This document shows, piece after piece, positions 1 through 11,528 of a DNA stretch of 32,831 bases (position 1 is its first letter; each line of letters starts with the position of its first letter). Below the pieces are notes generated by a model that had not been told where the DNA came from, made no database searches, and saw only the letters and a list, made by a program, of their open reading frames with translations. The DNA comes from Rubrivivax sp. (GTDB taxonomy: Bacteria > Pseudomonadota > Gammaproteobacteria > Burkholderiales > Burkholderiaceae_C), in the NCBI GenBank assembly GCA_027487905.1, contig JAIYCR010000047.1:1-32831 (forward strand), in the 5' to 3' direction. Both the position numbers and the translations under genes were made by a program.

Positions 1-17
1 AGGCCCCTGCAGGGCCT
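1..17. terminator. hairpin downstream of the fasciclin gene
   Basis: AGGCCC and GGGCCT form a perfect 6-bp stem around a 5-nt loop (CTGCA), about 45 nt beyond the stop codon of the minus-strand fasciclin gene. No T-run follows, so intrinsic termination is only a possibility. The hairpin is seen directly; its role is inferred. Confidence 0.35.
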
Positions 18-61
18 CCTGAAAGCACGCCGAGGGCCATTGCGAAGGCCAGGCTTCGCCC

Positions 62-1030
62 TCAAAGGGGGCTGGGGATCAGCACCTTGTCGATGACGTG
101 GATCACGCCGTTGCTGGCGCGGATGTCCACCGCATTGATGCGGGCTGCGACGTTGGTGCTGTCGGCAATGGACGCCACCGCGGGCGCGGGCCCCGCGGTG
201 ATGATGATGGTGCGCGGCGCGGCCAGCGTGGTCACCGGCGTGCCGAAGGGAATGCCGCTGGACAGCACCTGTCCGTTGAGCACGTGGTAGGTCAGCACCG
301 TGGCCAGCTGCGCCGGGCTCAGGCCGCTGACCGTCGACGCGATGGCGGTGAACGCGGCATTGGTGGGAGCGAACACGGTGAAGGGCCCGGCACCCGACAG
401 CGGATTGACCAGGTTGCGGTTGGCCAGCGCGCCGGTGAGCGAAGTGAACTCGGGGTTGGCCAGCGCCATCTGCACCACGGTGAGCACGCCCGGCGGCACC
501 AGCACCTTGTCCACCACATGCACCAGCCCGTTGCTGGCCTGCACGTCGGCGCTGACCACGCCCGCACGGGTCAGCACCGCATCGGTGAAGCCCACGCCGC
601 CGGTGGCCGACACCCGCAGCGTCGCCGGCGCACCGGCGAAGCTGTAGAGCGTGGGACGGGTCGCAGCGCCAGCCTGCAGGTCGGCGGCGGTGACCCGACC
701 GGCCAGGATGTGGTACTGCAGGATGCTCTGCAGGGCCGAGGCGGGCAGGGCTTGGACCATCGCGCCGGCGTTGGCAAAGCCCAGGCGGGTGGCCAGCGTG
801 TTGAACGCGGCGTCGGTGGGCGCCAGCACCGTGACGTTGGTCGACGCGCTGGTCAGCGTGTCCACCAGGCCGGCCTTGGTGGCCGCGGCGACCAGCGCCG
901 TGAGGTTGGCGTTGCCGGCCGTCAGGGCCAGGTTCACCGGGGGTGCGGGCTCGACGGGGTCGCTGCCGCCGCAGGCGGCGAGGAAGGTCACCGCACTGGC
1001 GGCGAGGGCGCGCTGGATCCAGCGAATCAT
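62..1030 (-). CDS. two-domain fasciclin (FAS1) lipoprotein
   Basis: 322-aa exported protein. The N-terminus has a short basic segment, a hydrophobic stretch and a lipobox LAAC with Cys20, so it is probably an acylated lipoprotein followed by a Pro-rich spacer. Two FAS1 domains follow, roughly residues 35-178 and 180-320. Each shows the H1-type motif (VLAPTDAAF; VFAPTNAAF), a central YH motif (YHIL; YHVL) and the H2-type motif (NGLVHVVDKVL; NGVIHVIDKVL). FAS1 domains are known adhesion or ligand-binding modules; the ligand here is unknown. The start is supported by an AGGAG Shine-Dalgarno about 8 nt upstream. The gene is divergent from a TetR regulator with a palindrome between them, which suggests control by that regulator. 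Confidence 0.93.
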   Translation of the reverse strand: MIRWIQRALAASAVTFLAACGGSDPVEPAPPVNLALTAGNANLTALVAAATKAGLVDTLTSASTNVTVLAPTDAAFNTLATRLGFANAGAMVQALPASALQSILQYHILAGRVTAADLQAGAATRPTLYSFAGAPATLRVSATGGVGFTDAVLTRAGVVSADVQASNGLVHVVDKVLVPPGVLTVVQMALANPEFTSLTGALANRNLVNPLSGAGPFTVFAPTNAAFTAIASTVSGLSPAQLATVLTYHVLNGQVLSSGIPFGTPVTTLAAPRTIIITAGPAPAVASIADSTNVAARINAVDIRASNGVIHVIDKVLIPSPL

Positions 1031-1083
1031 GGGTCTGCTCCTGATCAGGCCACCGCAAGGCGGGCGGCATCACCGCCGATCTA

Positions 1084-1093
1084 ACCGATCGGT
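1084..1093. promoter_or_regulatory. candidate TetR-family operator
   Basis: ACCGATCGGT is a perfect 10-bp palindrome 54 nt upstream of the fasciclin start and 133 nt upstream of the divergent tetR start. ACCGNNCGGT-type dyads are common operators of TetR-family repressors. Binding by the adjacent regulator is inferred from position only. Confidence 0.4.
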
Positions 1094-1213
1094 CACACAA
1101 AGACTAAACGGTAATCTTTGAGAACTGATGGTTTTCTCACAAACCGTGGGGTCTTGTTCCTGGAGATTCCGGGAAGCGCGTGAACCCTGCGGTCGTTTCT
1201 TCAGCGCGGCGTC

Positions 1214-1219
1214 TACACT
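1214..1219 (+). promoter_or_regulatory. -10-like hexamer (TACACT) 6 nt before the tetR start
   Basis: TACACT (4/6 to TATAAT) ends 6 nt before the ATG at 1226, and no Shine-Dalgarno lies between. If used, transcription would start at or next to the ATG, giving a leaderless mRNA. No clear -35 was identified. Confidence 0.35.
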
Positions 1220-1225
1220 TGCGCG

Positions 1226-1900
1226 ATGGCCCGTCTGAGCTTCCGAGAACAAGTGCTGCGCGCCCGCGAGGACGCCATCGTCGAGTCGGTGAACCGACTG
1301 CTCGCCGAGAAGGGCTTCGACCTGATGACGGTCGATGAGGTCGCCGCGGACGTGGGCATCGCCAAGGCGAGCCTCTACAAGCACTTCACGTCCAAGGAGG
1401 AGCTGGCCGCTGCGGCCATGGTGCGCCTGCTCGATCGCGCGCAGGCGGCCATCGGCGAGATCGCCGGCGACGCAAGCCTGAAGCGGCCGGTGGACCGTCT
1501 GCAGGCGGTGGCACGCTGGACGATGCGGGTGCAGCTGGCTGGCGAGATGCCGGCGCTGCCCGCGCAGAACTCGACGCTTCGCGCCGCCTTGCTGGCCAAC
1601 CGCGCCTACATGGACCGGCTGCTCGGGGTCAGCGAGCAGCTGGGCGGCTGGATCACGGCCGCACAGGCCGCCGGCGAGATCCGTCCGTCGCTGCCGCCGG
1701 AGGTGGTGCTCTACACGCTCTTCGCGCGCGCCTGCGACCCGGTGCTGGGCATGCTCAAGGCCACCGGGCAGCACAGCGATGACCGCATCGTCGAGCTGCT
1801 GGTCGGCACCTGCTTCGAGGGGGTGGGGGCGGGCGCGGCGGCCGAGCCCGCCGCGCGGTCATCGGCGGCGGGTGCCCGCCGCGCCGCAGAGCCCGCCTGA
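1226..1900 (+). CDS. TetR/AcrR family transcriptional regulator
   Basis: 224 aa. The N-terminal DNA-binding domain covers about residues 10-58 and has the TetR helix-turn-helix signature (TVDEVAADVGIAKASLYKHF) followed by SKEEL. The C-terminal two thirds is an alpha-helical ligand/dimerisation region without a recognisable ligand family, ending in a low-complexity Ala/Arg tail from about residue 200. It is divergent from the fasciclin lipoprotein gene, with an ACCGATCGGT palindrome in between, so local regulation of that gene and of itself is likely but inferred. The effector is unknown. The start has no visible ribosome site and sits 6 nt after a -10-like box. Confidence 0.9.
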   Translation: MARLSFREQVLRAREDAIVESVNRLLAEKGFDLMTVDEVAADVGIAKASLYKHFTSKEELAAAAMVRLLDRAQAAIGEIAGDASLKRPVDRLQAVARWTMRVQLAGEMPALPAQNSTLRAALLANRAYMDRLLGVSEQLGGWITAAQAAGEIRPSLPPEVVLYTLFARACDPVLGMLKATGQHSDDRIVELLVGTCFEGVGAGAAAEPAARSSAAGARRAAEPA

Positions 1901-1903
1901 GGC

Positions 1904-1933
1904 TCGCCGGCGGGGCCTTCCGCCGCCAGGCGA
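1904..1933. terminator. hairpin between convergent tetR and usp
   Basis: TCGCC-GGCGG, loop GGCCTT, CCGCC, a GCCA bulge, then GGCGA form a bulged 10-bp stem immediately after the tetR stop. It lies between two convergent genes and may act in both directions. There is no U-tract. Confidence 0.4.
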
Positions 1934-1995
1934 ACCCGCGCCGCAGGAGGTCTTCTCCCCCGCGGCGCGATCGGTGATGGGCAGGCGCTGGGGAC

Positions 1996-2418
1996 TCAGC
2001 GCACCAGCAGAACCGGCCTGCGGCAGTGGGCCAGCACCTTGGTGGCCACCGAACCCATGACCAGGTTGGCCAGGCTGCCGTGGCCGTGCGAGCCCATCAT
2101 CAGCAGGTCGAAGTCGCCGTCGTCTGCGAGCTTGGCGATGGTGTCGGCGGCCGACCCGACCTTGGACACATAGCTCGCGTTGATGCTGCGCTTGACGAAG
2201 AAGCTGCGGATGGGCTTGAACACCTTCTCGGCCTCGTCGACGTAGTACTGCTTGAGCAGGTCGCGGTCCAGCACGGCCGCGGCCCGCGGCGGGACCGCCG
2301 GCACCGTGTGCAGCACGGTGTAGTCGTGGCGGCTGCCCAGCCATTCGTCGTGGGCGGCCAGGTAGGCCAGCATGCGCTTGGTGTAGGGGCTGCCGTCGGC
2401 GGCGATGAGGATCTTCAT
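1996..2418 (-). CDS. universal stress protein, ATP-binding type
   Basis: 140-aa single-domain cytoplasmic UspA-superfamily protein, the usual length. It starts [10 protein letters not shown], the first strand of the alpha/beta fold, and carries the nucleotide-binding signature G-2x-G-9x-G-S at residues 109-123, so it belongs to the ATP-binding branch. A GGAG Shine-Dalgarno precedes the ATG by about 8 nt. The ATG overlaps the stop of the upstream metallophosphoesterase gene by 4 nt (ATGA), so translational coupling is likely. It is the last gene of a three-gene minus-strand unit (UPF0149, phosphoesterase, Usp). Its specific stress role cannot be read from sequence. Confidence 0.92.
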   Translation of the reverse strand: MKILIAADGSPYTKRMLAYLAAHDEWLGSRHDYTVLHTVPAVPPRAAAVLDRDLLKQYYVDEAEKVFKPIRSFFVKRSINASYVSKVGSAADTIAKLADDGDFDLLMMGSHGHGSLANLVMGSVATKVLAHCRRPVLLVR

Positions 2419-3410
2419 GGGCGTTCTCCAGGGTCGAGGTCTTGCGAAGCGTGCCGCGGGCGGTCGTCCGAAGGCGCACCATGGCCGCGTCGCGGCGCGC
2501 AGTCTTCCACAAGCGACGGTGCGCGGGTCTGCGCGGCCTCAAGCGGCGCGGGGTCAAGGCCCGCGTCCACGGATGAAGCCGGCGCCGTCTCGGGGCGCGG
2601 CAAGGGCCACTGCACGACGGACGGCCAGCCGTCATGGCCATCGGCCTCGCCTCGCCGAGCCAGACCCCGCGCGTTGTTGACCACCCGGGTGAAGCCCGGG
2701 GCCGCCCCCGCTGCAGCCTTCGGCGCGTCCAGCCACAGGTCGTGTCGGCTGTGCAGGTGCCCGTGCAGCCAGAGATCGGCCCGGCCCATCAGGTCGTCGT
2801 CGGCGTTGCAGAAGCTCGCCGTTCCCGGCTGCAGGCCGTAGCGCGGGTCGGCGCAGCGCAGGCTGGGTGCGAAATGCGTGACCACCACCGTGACGTCGGC
2901 GTCGGACGGCTCGGCCAGCGCCTGCTCGAGCCAGCGGCGGTTGGCCAGGCCCAATGCGCGCAGCGCGGCGGCATCCAGCGGCGCGCCGCCCAGCGTGGCC
3001 TGCATGCGCTCGAGGAAGAAGCGCGCCGCGCGCTCGGCCTTGGGCCGGCCCGCAGGGCCGAAGGCGTCGAAATCGCTCCACCGGGTGCAGCCCAGCAGGC
3101 GCACGCGGCAGCCCGAGGCGGTGACGAGCTGTGCGGCGTCCTGTTCGAGCCAGCGGATGCCCAGCCGCTCGCCCAGCGCCTTGAGGCCCGCCCAGGCCGC
3201 ATGCCAGTCACGACCATCGAACTCGTGGTTGCCGGCCACCGCGAACACCGGCACGGGCCAGCCCGCGAAGCGCTCGTAGCCCGCCCAGGTGGCGTCGATG
3301 TCCCCCGCCAGGATCAGCGCATCGGCGCCCGGCTCGGGGCGGGGCGCGAAGGATTCGCTTTCCAGGTGCAGGTCGGACAGCAGCTGCAGCCGCAAGGCCG
3401 GCGGCGTCAT
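2415..3410 (-). CDS. calcineurin-like metallophosphoesterase
   Basis: 331 aa from the ATG at 3410, chosen because it overlaps the upstream UPF0149 stop as ATGA and directly precedes the first catalytic motif. The metal-binding motifs appear in order: SDLHLE (D13, H15), AGDID (D37), GNHEFD (residues 60-65), VTHFAPS and the C-terminal GHLH (HGHLHSRHD). These are the ligands of a dinuclear-metal phosphoesterase; the substrate is unknown. After the usual end of the domain (about residue 270) there is a Pro/Ala/Arg-rich, apparently disordered tail of some 55-60 residues that runs into the usp start. An upstream in-frame start at 3545 would lie inside the UPF0149 gene and is less likely. Confidence 0.87.
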   Translation of the reverse strand: MTPPALRLQLLSDLHLESESFAPRPEPGADALILAGDIDATWAGYERFAGWPVPVFAVAGNHEFDGRDWHAAWAGLKALGERLGIRWLEQDAAQLVTASGCRVRLLGCTRWSDFDAFGPAGRPKAERAARFFLERMQATLGGAPLDAAALRALGLANRRWLEQALAEPSDADVTVVVTHFAPSLRCADPRYGLQPGTASFCNADDDLMGRADLWLHGHLHSRHDLWLDAPKAAAGAAPGFTRVVNNARGLARRGEADGHDGWPSVVQWPLPRPETAPASSVDAGLDPAPLEAAQTRAPSLVEDCAPRRGHGAPSDDRPRHASQDLDPGERP

Positions 3411-4243
3411 GCGGAGGCGTCGGCGCCGTGGCAGCGCTTGTACTTGCGGCCGCTGCCGCAAGGGCAGGCATCGTTGCGACCGACCTTGGGCGCGTCGCGG
3501 CGCCGCACCTCGACCTTGTAGCGGGCCTCGCGGTTGAGTTCCCACAGGTCGGCCACCGCAGCGACGAGATCGTCGATGGCATCGTCCAGCGTGGTCAGCG
3601 GCTGTTCACGGTCGAGCACCGCCTGCAGCTGCGCCTCGGCCTCGTCCTGGGGTTCCAGATAGCGCAGCACGCGGGCGATGGCCTCGCCGACCGCCGGATC
3701 GTCCTCGGCGGCCGAGGCGCCTTCGGCCCCGACCGGTCCGTCCAGCAGGTCGGGGAAGCAGTTCAGCCCGTATTCGAAACCGGCCGACCACGGGGCAAGC
3801 GTGTCGCGGATACGGGGTGCGTCCAGCTCGGGGGGCGAAGCCGGCGGACCGCTGGGGGTCGAAGCCGTGGCCGTGGCCGTGGCCGTGGCCTCGGCCTCGG
3901 CCTCAGGCTCGGACTCGGGCTCGAGCTCTTCTTCGGGCGGCGGAATCAGCGGCTCGAACCAGCCGTCTTCGGCGATGGCTTCATTGAGCGCCGCATGCCG
4001 GCGCCGGGCCAGCGTGGCAATGCGCGCGCGCCAACCCGGATGGGGCTGCACGCCGTCGGGCCGGGCGCGGCCCTCGGTGTCGAGGATGGGCAGCAGCCAG
4101 TCGTCCTCGGCGATGAGGCGCGGCTGCACCAGCACGGCGCAGAGGTAGCCGTCCAGGCTGACGACGTCCAGCGCCTGAAGCGGTTCGGGGGTGGCATGCA
4201 GCAGCTCGTCGAGCTCCTGCAGTTCGGCTTGTGTGAGGTCCAT
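3407..4243 (-). CDS. UPF0149 (YecA/YgfB-like) protein with SEC-C zinc motif
   Basis: 278 aa from the ATG at 4243; an in-frame ATG six codons upstream (4261) is the alternative. Residues 1-90 and about 130-225 match the two halves of the UPF0149 fold. They are separated by a low-complexity Glu/Ala then Ala/Thr linker encoded by hexanucleotide repeats. The C-terminus has a SEC-C motif, [13 protein letters not shown], the zinc-binding element also found at the SecA tail, which in that protein contacts ribosome or SecB. The downstream shift of start is favoured because TCCAAT, a -10-like box, lies 6 nt before it. First gene of the UPF0149-phosphoesterase-Usp unit. Molecular function is not established for the family. 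Confidence 0.85.
   Translation of the reverse strand: MDLTQAELQELDELLHATPEPLQALDVVSLDGYLCAVLVQPRLIAEDDWLLPILDTEGRARPDGVQPHPGWRARIATLARRRHAALNEAIAEDGWFEPLIPPPEEELEPESEPEAEAEATATATATASTPSGPPASPPELDAPRIRDTLAPWSAGFEYGLNCFPDLLDGPVGAEGASAAEDDPAVGEAIARVLRYLEPQDEAEAQLQAVLDREQPLTTLDDAIDDLVAAVADLWELNREARYKVEVRRRDAPKVGRNDACPCGSGRKYKRCHGADASA
3865..3924. repeat. hexanucleotide tandem repeat inside the UPF0149 linker
   Basis: Four CCGTGG units are followed by six related units (CCTCGG, CCTCGG, CCTCAG, GCTCGG, ACTCGG, GCTCGA). The period is 6, so copy-number change would not shift the reading frame. On the coding strand the array encodes alternating Ala-Thr and Glu-Ala/Ser pairs between the two halves of the protein. 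Confidence 0.85.
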
Positions 4244-4249
4244 CCCGCG

Positions 4250-4255
4250 ATTGGA
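4250..4255 (-). promoter_or_regulatory. -10-like hexamer (TCCAAT) 6 nt before the UPF0149 start
   Basis: On the minus strand TCCAAT (4/6 to TATAAT) lies 6 nt before the ATG at 4243, and no Shine-Dalgarno is visible. It fits the leaderless pattern seen at several other genes here and supports 4243 over 4261 as the start. Confidence 0.3.
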
Positions 4256-4376
4256 ACCCATGGCGGGCGCGCGAGCGCCTCACCGGCCATTGGCGGGGTG
4301 CAAGCACAGGCCGGGGTGCGAGGGGACGCGATGCCAGTGGCACCGGCCCCAGGCACCCCAGGCGCCCGCAGCGGGG

Positions 4377-6260
<1,884 letters not shown>

Positions 6261-6290
6261 CGTGGGATTCCTTGGAGGTCAAAAAAAGCG

Positions 6291-6393
6291 GGATTGGGCA
6301 AATCCGGGCTTTTGGACGCAACACCGACGCATTCACCGTCAGAAGCGGCGAACGGCCGGCAAATGCGCGCAAAGCGCGAACTTGCCCAATACC
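6291..6393. promoter_or_regulatory. spaced inverted repeat in the pckG upstream region
   Basis: The 20-nt segment 6293-6312 and the reverse complement of 6371-6390 agree at 17 of 20 positions (common core ATTGGGCAA, then CG, then GCTTT). The left copy also has internal symmetry, GGATT-GGGCA-AATCC (6291-6305). The left copy starts about 30 bp before the pckG start codon. Paired, similar dyads in a divergent intergenic region suggest two binding sites of one regulator; the regulator is unknown. Confidence 0.45.
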
Positions 6394-6475
6394 GCTGCGG
6401 GCCCGACGACTGCCGGGGACTGCCAGAAGGCGGGAACCGGTGGCCGACGTTGCGCCGGCCGTCGATGACGACACC

Positions 6476-6506
6476 CCCTGTTCAGGGATTCTGTTTTCAG
6501 TGTAAT
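6476..6506 (+). promoter_or_regulatory. candidate promoter with operator-like dyad for the TupA-like gene
   Basis: TGTAAT (5/6 to TATAAT) at 6501-6506 follows TGTTCA at 6479-6484 with a 16-nt spacer, 30 nt before the ATG at 6537. The -35-like box sits inside a perfect dyad CCCTG-TT-CAGGG (6476-6487), an arrangement compatible with repressor binding over the promoter. Confidence 0.4.
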
Positions 6507-6536
6507 CGGGCGGTAACCACCGCGCTTCGGGGGGCC

Positions 6537-7529
6537 ATGCAAAGCACTGATGACAAAACGCACAGGAACGCCGTGCACGCCGGCAGCCGCCGCCGACAGG
6601 GCCTGAAGGCGCTCGCGGCAGCCGCCCTCGGGCTCGCGCTGGCACGCACCGTGCCCGCCAACGCAGGGCCGCTGCGCCTGGCCGTGGACATCGACCTGAA
6701 CGGCAGCGGGGTGGCCCAGGCGCTGGCGCGTGGATTCGCGCGCGACACCGGCCTGGCGCTCGAACTCATCGCGCTGGACGCGCAGGCGGCGCTCGACGAG
6801 ACCGAGGCAGGGCGCTGCGACGCCGTGCTCAGCGCCAGTCCGATGCGGGCCTCGGCCCTGCTGGCGCAGGGCCTGCTGCACGACGCCCGCACCGTCGCCC
6901 GCCTGCGCTGGCTGCTGCTGGGGCCTCGGCGGGCCGCAGCCGGCGGCGTCGGCCCGGATGCCAAGCGCTCCGGGACCGCTGGCGCCGGTGCCGCCGGGCC
7001 GGGTGCCGAAGCCGTCAGCGGGCCGCTGTCCACCGATGCGGTGGCAAGCCTGCAGGCGCTGGAAGCCGACCCGGCCTCCGATCGGCTGTTCCTCATCCCG
7101 AGCGGCCACACCGCCACCGGCGACCTCGCCGCGGCGCTGTGGCGCCAGGCCGGCCTGAGCACCCCGGTGCCCTGGCAGCAATCGGTCAGCCTTGAAGCGG
7201 CGTCGCTGCTCGAGCAGGCGCGACAGCGCGCCGCCTGGGCGCTGGTGGGCGCGTGGTCGCTGCCGCCCGCGGACCTGGCGGGAAACCCGGCCGCCCAGCG
7301 GGCCGCCAGGGCAGGCGCTGACACCGGCGCAGCCGCCTGGGGGCGGGTCGTCGACCACGACCCTCGCCTGACGGTGCCGCTGCAATGGCTGCGATCCTTT
7401 CGCAGCCGCCATCCGGCGGCGCGCCTGTTCGCCGACTGGGCGACGGGCCCGTCCGGCCGCCGCTCGCTCGCCCGCCTGCCCGGCGTGGTCGCGGGCGACG
7501 CGAGGGCACCCGAGCGCAGACCGACCTGA
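6537..7529 (+). CDS. TupA/PstS-like periplasmic substrate-binding protein (orphan)
   Basis: 330 aa. The N-terminus has a twin-arginine-like signal (RRRQGLK, then a hydrophobic Ala/Leu segment to about residue 35). The mature part reads like a tungstate/molybdate-binding TupA-type type II binding protein. LRLAVDID matches the first strand, GRCDAVLSASPMRASALL the DVVLVHAP-type region, SGHTATGDLAAALWRQAG the substrate loop normally written S-x-D-x-S-G-T, and HPAARLFADWATGPSGR the C-terminal domain signature. The usual TTTS oxyanion loop is replaced by DIDLNGSG, and a Gly/Ala-rich insert occupies about residues 137-165. No permease or ATPase gene is adjacent; the next gene encodes a MOSC protein. 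Identity as a binding protein is fairly secure, the ligand is inferred. Confidence 0.72.
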   Translation: MQSTDDKTHRNAVHAGSRRRQGLKALAAAALGLALARTVPANAGPLRLAVDIDLNGSGVAQALARGFARDTGLALELIALDAQAALDETEAGRCDAVLSASPMRASALLAQGLLHDARTVARLRWLLLGPRRAAAGGVGPDAKRSGTAGAGAAGPGAEAVSGPLSTDAVASLQALEADPASDRLFLIPSGHTATGDLAAALWRQAGLSTPVPWQQSVSLEAASLLEQARQRAAWALVGAWSLPPADLAGNPAAQRAARAGADTGAAAWGRVVDHDPRLTVPLQWLRSFRSRHPAARLFADWATGPSGRRSLARLPGVVAGDARAPERRPT

Positions 7530-7591
7530 CCCGCCCGCGCGCCGAACGACGCCCGCCATCGACCCTCCTGCACAAGACATCCAAGCCTGCC

Positions 7592-8188
7592 ATGCCCGCC
7601 AAGCCCATAGCCCGACGCATCGTCAGCGTGAACACCGCCCTCGCCCGGGCCGTGATGATCAAGGACCGCAAGGTCATGACCGCCATCCACAAGCAGCCCG
7701 TGGCCGGGCCGGTGGCGGTGGGGCCGCTGGGCCTGCAGGGCGACGAGCAGGCCGACCCGTCGGTGCACGGCGGCCTGTCCAAGGCGGTCTACGCCTACCC
7801 GGTCGAGCACTACTCGTTCTGGCAGACGGTGCGGGCTCAGGCCCGGGTGTCGCTGTGGGACGATGCGCTGCCGCACGGGGCGATGGGCGAAAACCTCACC
7901 CTCACCGGCGTGCTGGAAAGCGAGCTCTTCATCGGCGACCTGCTGCGCTTCGAGCGCTGTTCGCTGGCGGTGAGCGAGCCGCGCTTTCCCTGCTTCAAGT
8001 TCAACCAGGCCATGGGTTTCCCGCAGGCCAGCCGCCTGATGACGCAGAACGCCTGGTGCGGCGCCTACCTGGCCGTTCGCGTGCCCGGAACGCTTCAGGC
8101 GGGCGATGCCTTCGAGCTCGTCCCCGGGCCGCGCGAGGTGGGCATCGTCGAACTCTTCCGCGCCCGCGCCGCGCGGCGCGGGGACTGA
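7592..8188 (+). CDS. MOSC domain-containing protein (YiiM-like)
   Basis: 198 aa, cytoplasmic. It shows the MOSC fold landmarks: GLQGDEQAD, HGGLSKAVYAYP, MGENLTLTG, IGDLLRF and the conserved Cys134 in EPRFPCFKF. MOSC domains act with the molybdenum cofactor; in YiiM/YcbX-type proteins the Cys binds Moco and supports reduction of N-hydroxylated bases. No ferredoxin or flavin module is fused. The start at 7592 is the first Met before the conserved region, 62 bp after the TupA-like gene on the same strand, so co-transcription is plausible. rlmJ follows after 43 bp. Confidence 0.88.
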   Translation: MPAKPIARRIVSVNTALARAVMIKDRKVMTAIHKQPVAGPVAVGPLGLQGDEQADPSVHGGLSKAVYAYPVEHYSFWQTVRAQARVSLWDDALPHGAMGENLTLTGVLESELFIGDLLRFERCSLAVSEPRFPCFKFNQAMGFPQASRLMTQNAWCGAYLAVRVPGTLQAGDAFELVPGPREVGIVELFRARAARRGD

Positions 8189-8231
8189 ACGAGCCGCAGC
8201 CCCGCGCCCAGCGCATCACCGACACTCACGC

Positions 8232-9110
8232 ATGCTCGCCTACCGCCACGCCTTTCACGCCGGCAACCACGCCGACGTCCTCAAGCACATCGTCCTGCAG
8301 CGCACGCTCGCGCTGCTGCACAAGAAGGACAAGGGGCTGCGCATCGTGGACACCCACGCCGGTGCCGGGGGCTACGCGCTGGACGGCCGCTACGCGCAGA
8401 AGCGCGCCGAGTTCGAGGACGGCATCGGCCGGCTGTGGGCCATGCAGCAGGCCGCACGGCCGGGCGCGGCGGCCTTTCCGCCGGAGATCGCGCCGCTGGT
8501 GCAGCCCTACCTGGAGGCGGTGCAGTCCTTCAATGCCGAAGGCCGGCTGCAGCAGTACCCCGGCTCGCCGGCCTTCGAGCACCGCTGGATGCGGCCCCAG
8601 GATGAACTGCGCCTGTTCGAGCTGCACACCACCGACCACAAGATCCTGTCGAGCTGGCTGGGCGAGCAGCGCGGCGTACAGGTGCACGACCGCGACGGCT
8701 TCGACTCCCTGCGCTCGCAGCTGCCCCCACCCACCCGCCGCGGCCTGATCCTGATGGACCCGAGCTACGAGGGCGACGCGGACTACACCCGCGTGCTGGC
8801 GAGCCTGCGCGAAGCGCTCGCCCGATTCCCCGAGGCGGTGGTGCTGGTTTGGTATCCGGTGGTGCAGAAGGTGCACGCCCGCGAGCTGCCGCGGCGGCTG
8901 CAGGGCCTGGCCAGCCGCAGCTGGCTGGACGCGCGCCTGACGGTGGCGCTCAGCGACGAGCGCGGCTTCGGGCTGCAAGGCAGCGGCATGTTCATCCTCA
9001 ACCCGCCGTTCACGCTCGAGGACGAACTGCGCGTGCTGCTGCCCTGGCTGGCCTCGACGCTGTCGCAGGTGGAAGAGCCGGCCTGGCTCGTCAACGCGCA
9101 CCGGGTCTGA
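8232..9110 (+). CDS. rlmJ: 23S rRNA (adenine(2030)-N6)-methyltransferase RlmJ
   Basis: 292 aa, the family length. It methylates A2030 of 23S rRNA using S-adenosylmethionine. The N-terminal motif YRHAFHAGNHADVLKH (residues 4-19) is the RlmJ hallmark; SAM-binding motif I is DTHAGAGGY (40-48), and catalytic motif IV is DPSYE (176-180), where most N6-adenine methylases, including the E. coli enzyme, have DPPY. The start is the ATG directly before AYRH. It ends 33 bp before the convergent tgt gene. Confidence 0.95.
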   Translation: MLAYRHAFHAGNHADVLKHIVLQRTLALLHKKDKGLRIVDTHAGAGGYALDGRYAQKRAEFEDGIGRLWAMQQAARPGAAAFPPEIAPLVQPYLEAVQSFNAEGRLQQYPGSPAFEHRWMRPQDELRLFELHTTDHKILSSWLGEQRGVQVHDRDGFDSLRSQLPPPTRRGLILMDPSYEGDADYTRVLASLREALARFPEAVVLVWYPVVQKVHARELPRRLQGLASRSWLDARLTVALSDERGFGLQGSGMFILNPPFTLEDELRVLLPWLASTLSQVEEPAWLVNAHRV

Positions 9111-9143
9111 AGGCCTCGGGCCACCGCCCCGCAGCGCCCGCCG

Positions 9144-11479
<2,336 letters not shown>

Positions 11480-11528
11480 GGTGGCGGGCCCCGGCGAACG
11501 CCGTGGCGGGGGAGGGCGCAGGGACCGG

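Noticed and set aside
7592-9110. Functional link between the MOSC gene and rlmJ
   Set aside because: They are close and co-directional, but rlmJ is a housekeeping rRNA methylase with no known Moco connection; proximity alone is not evidence.
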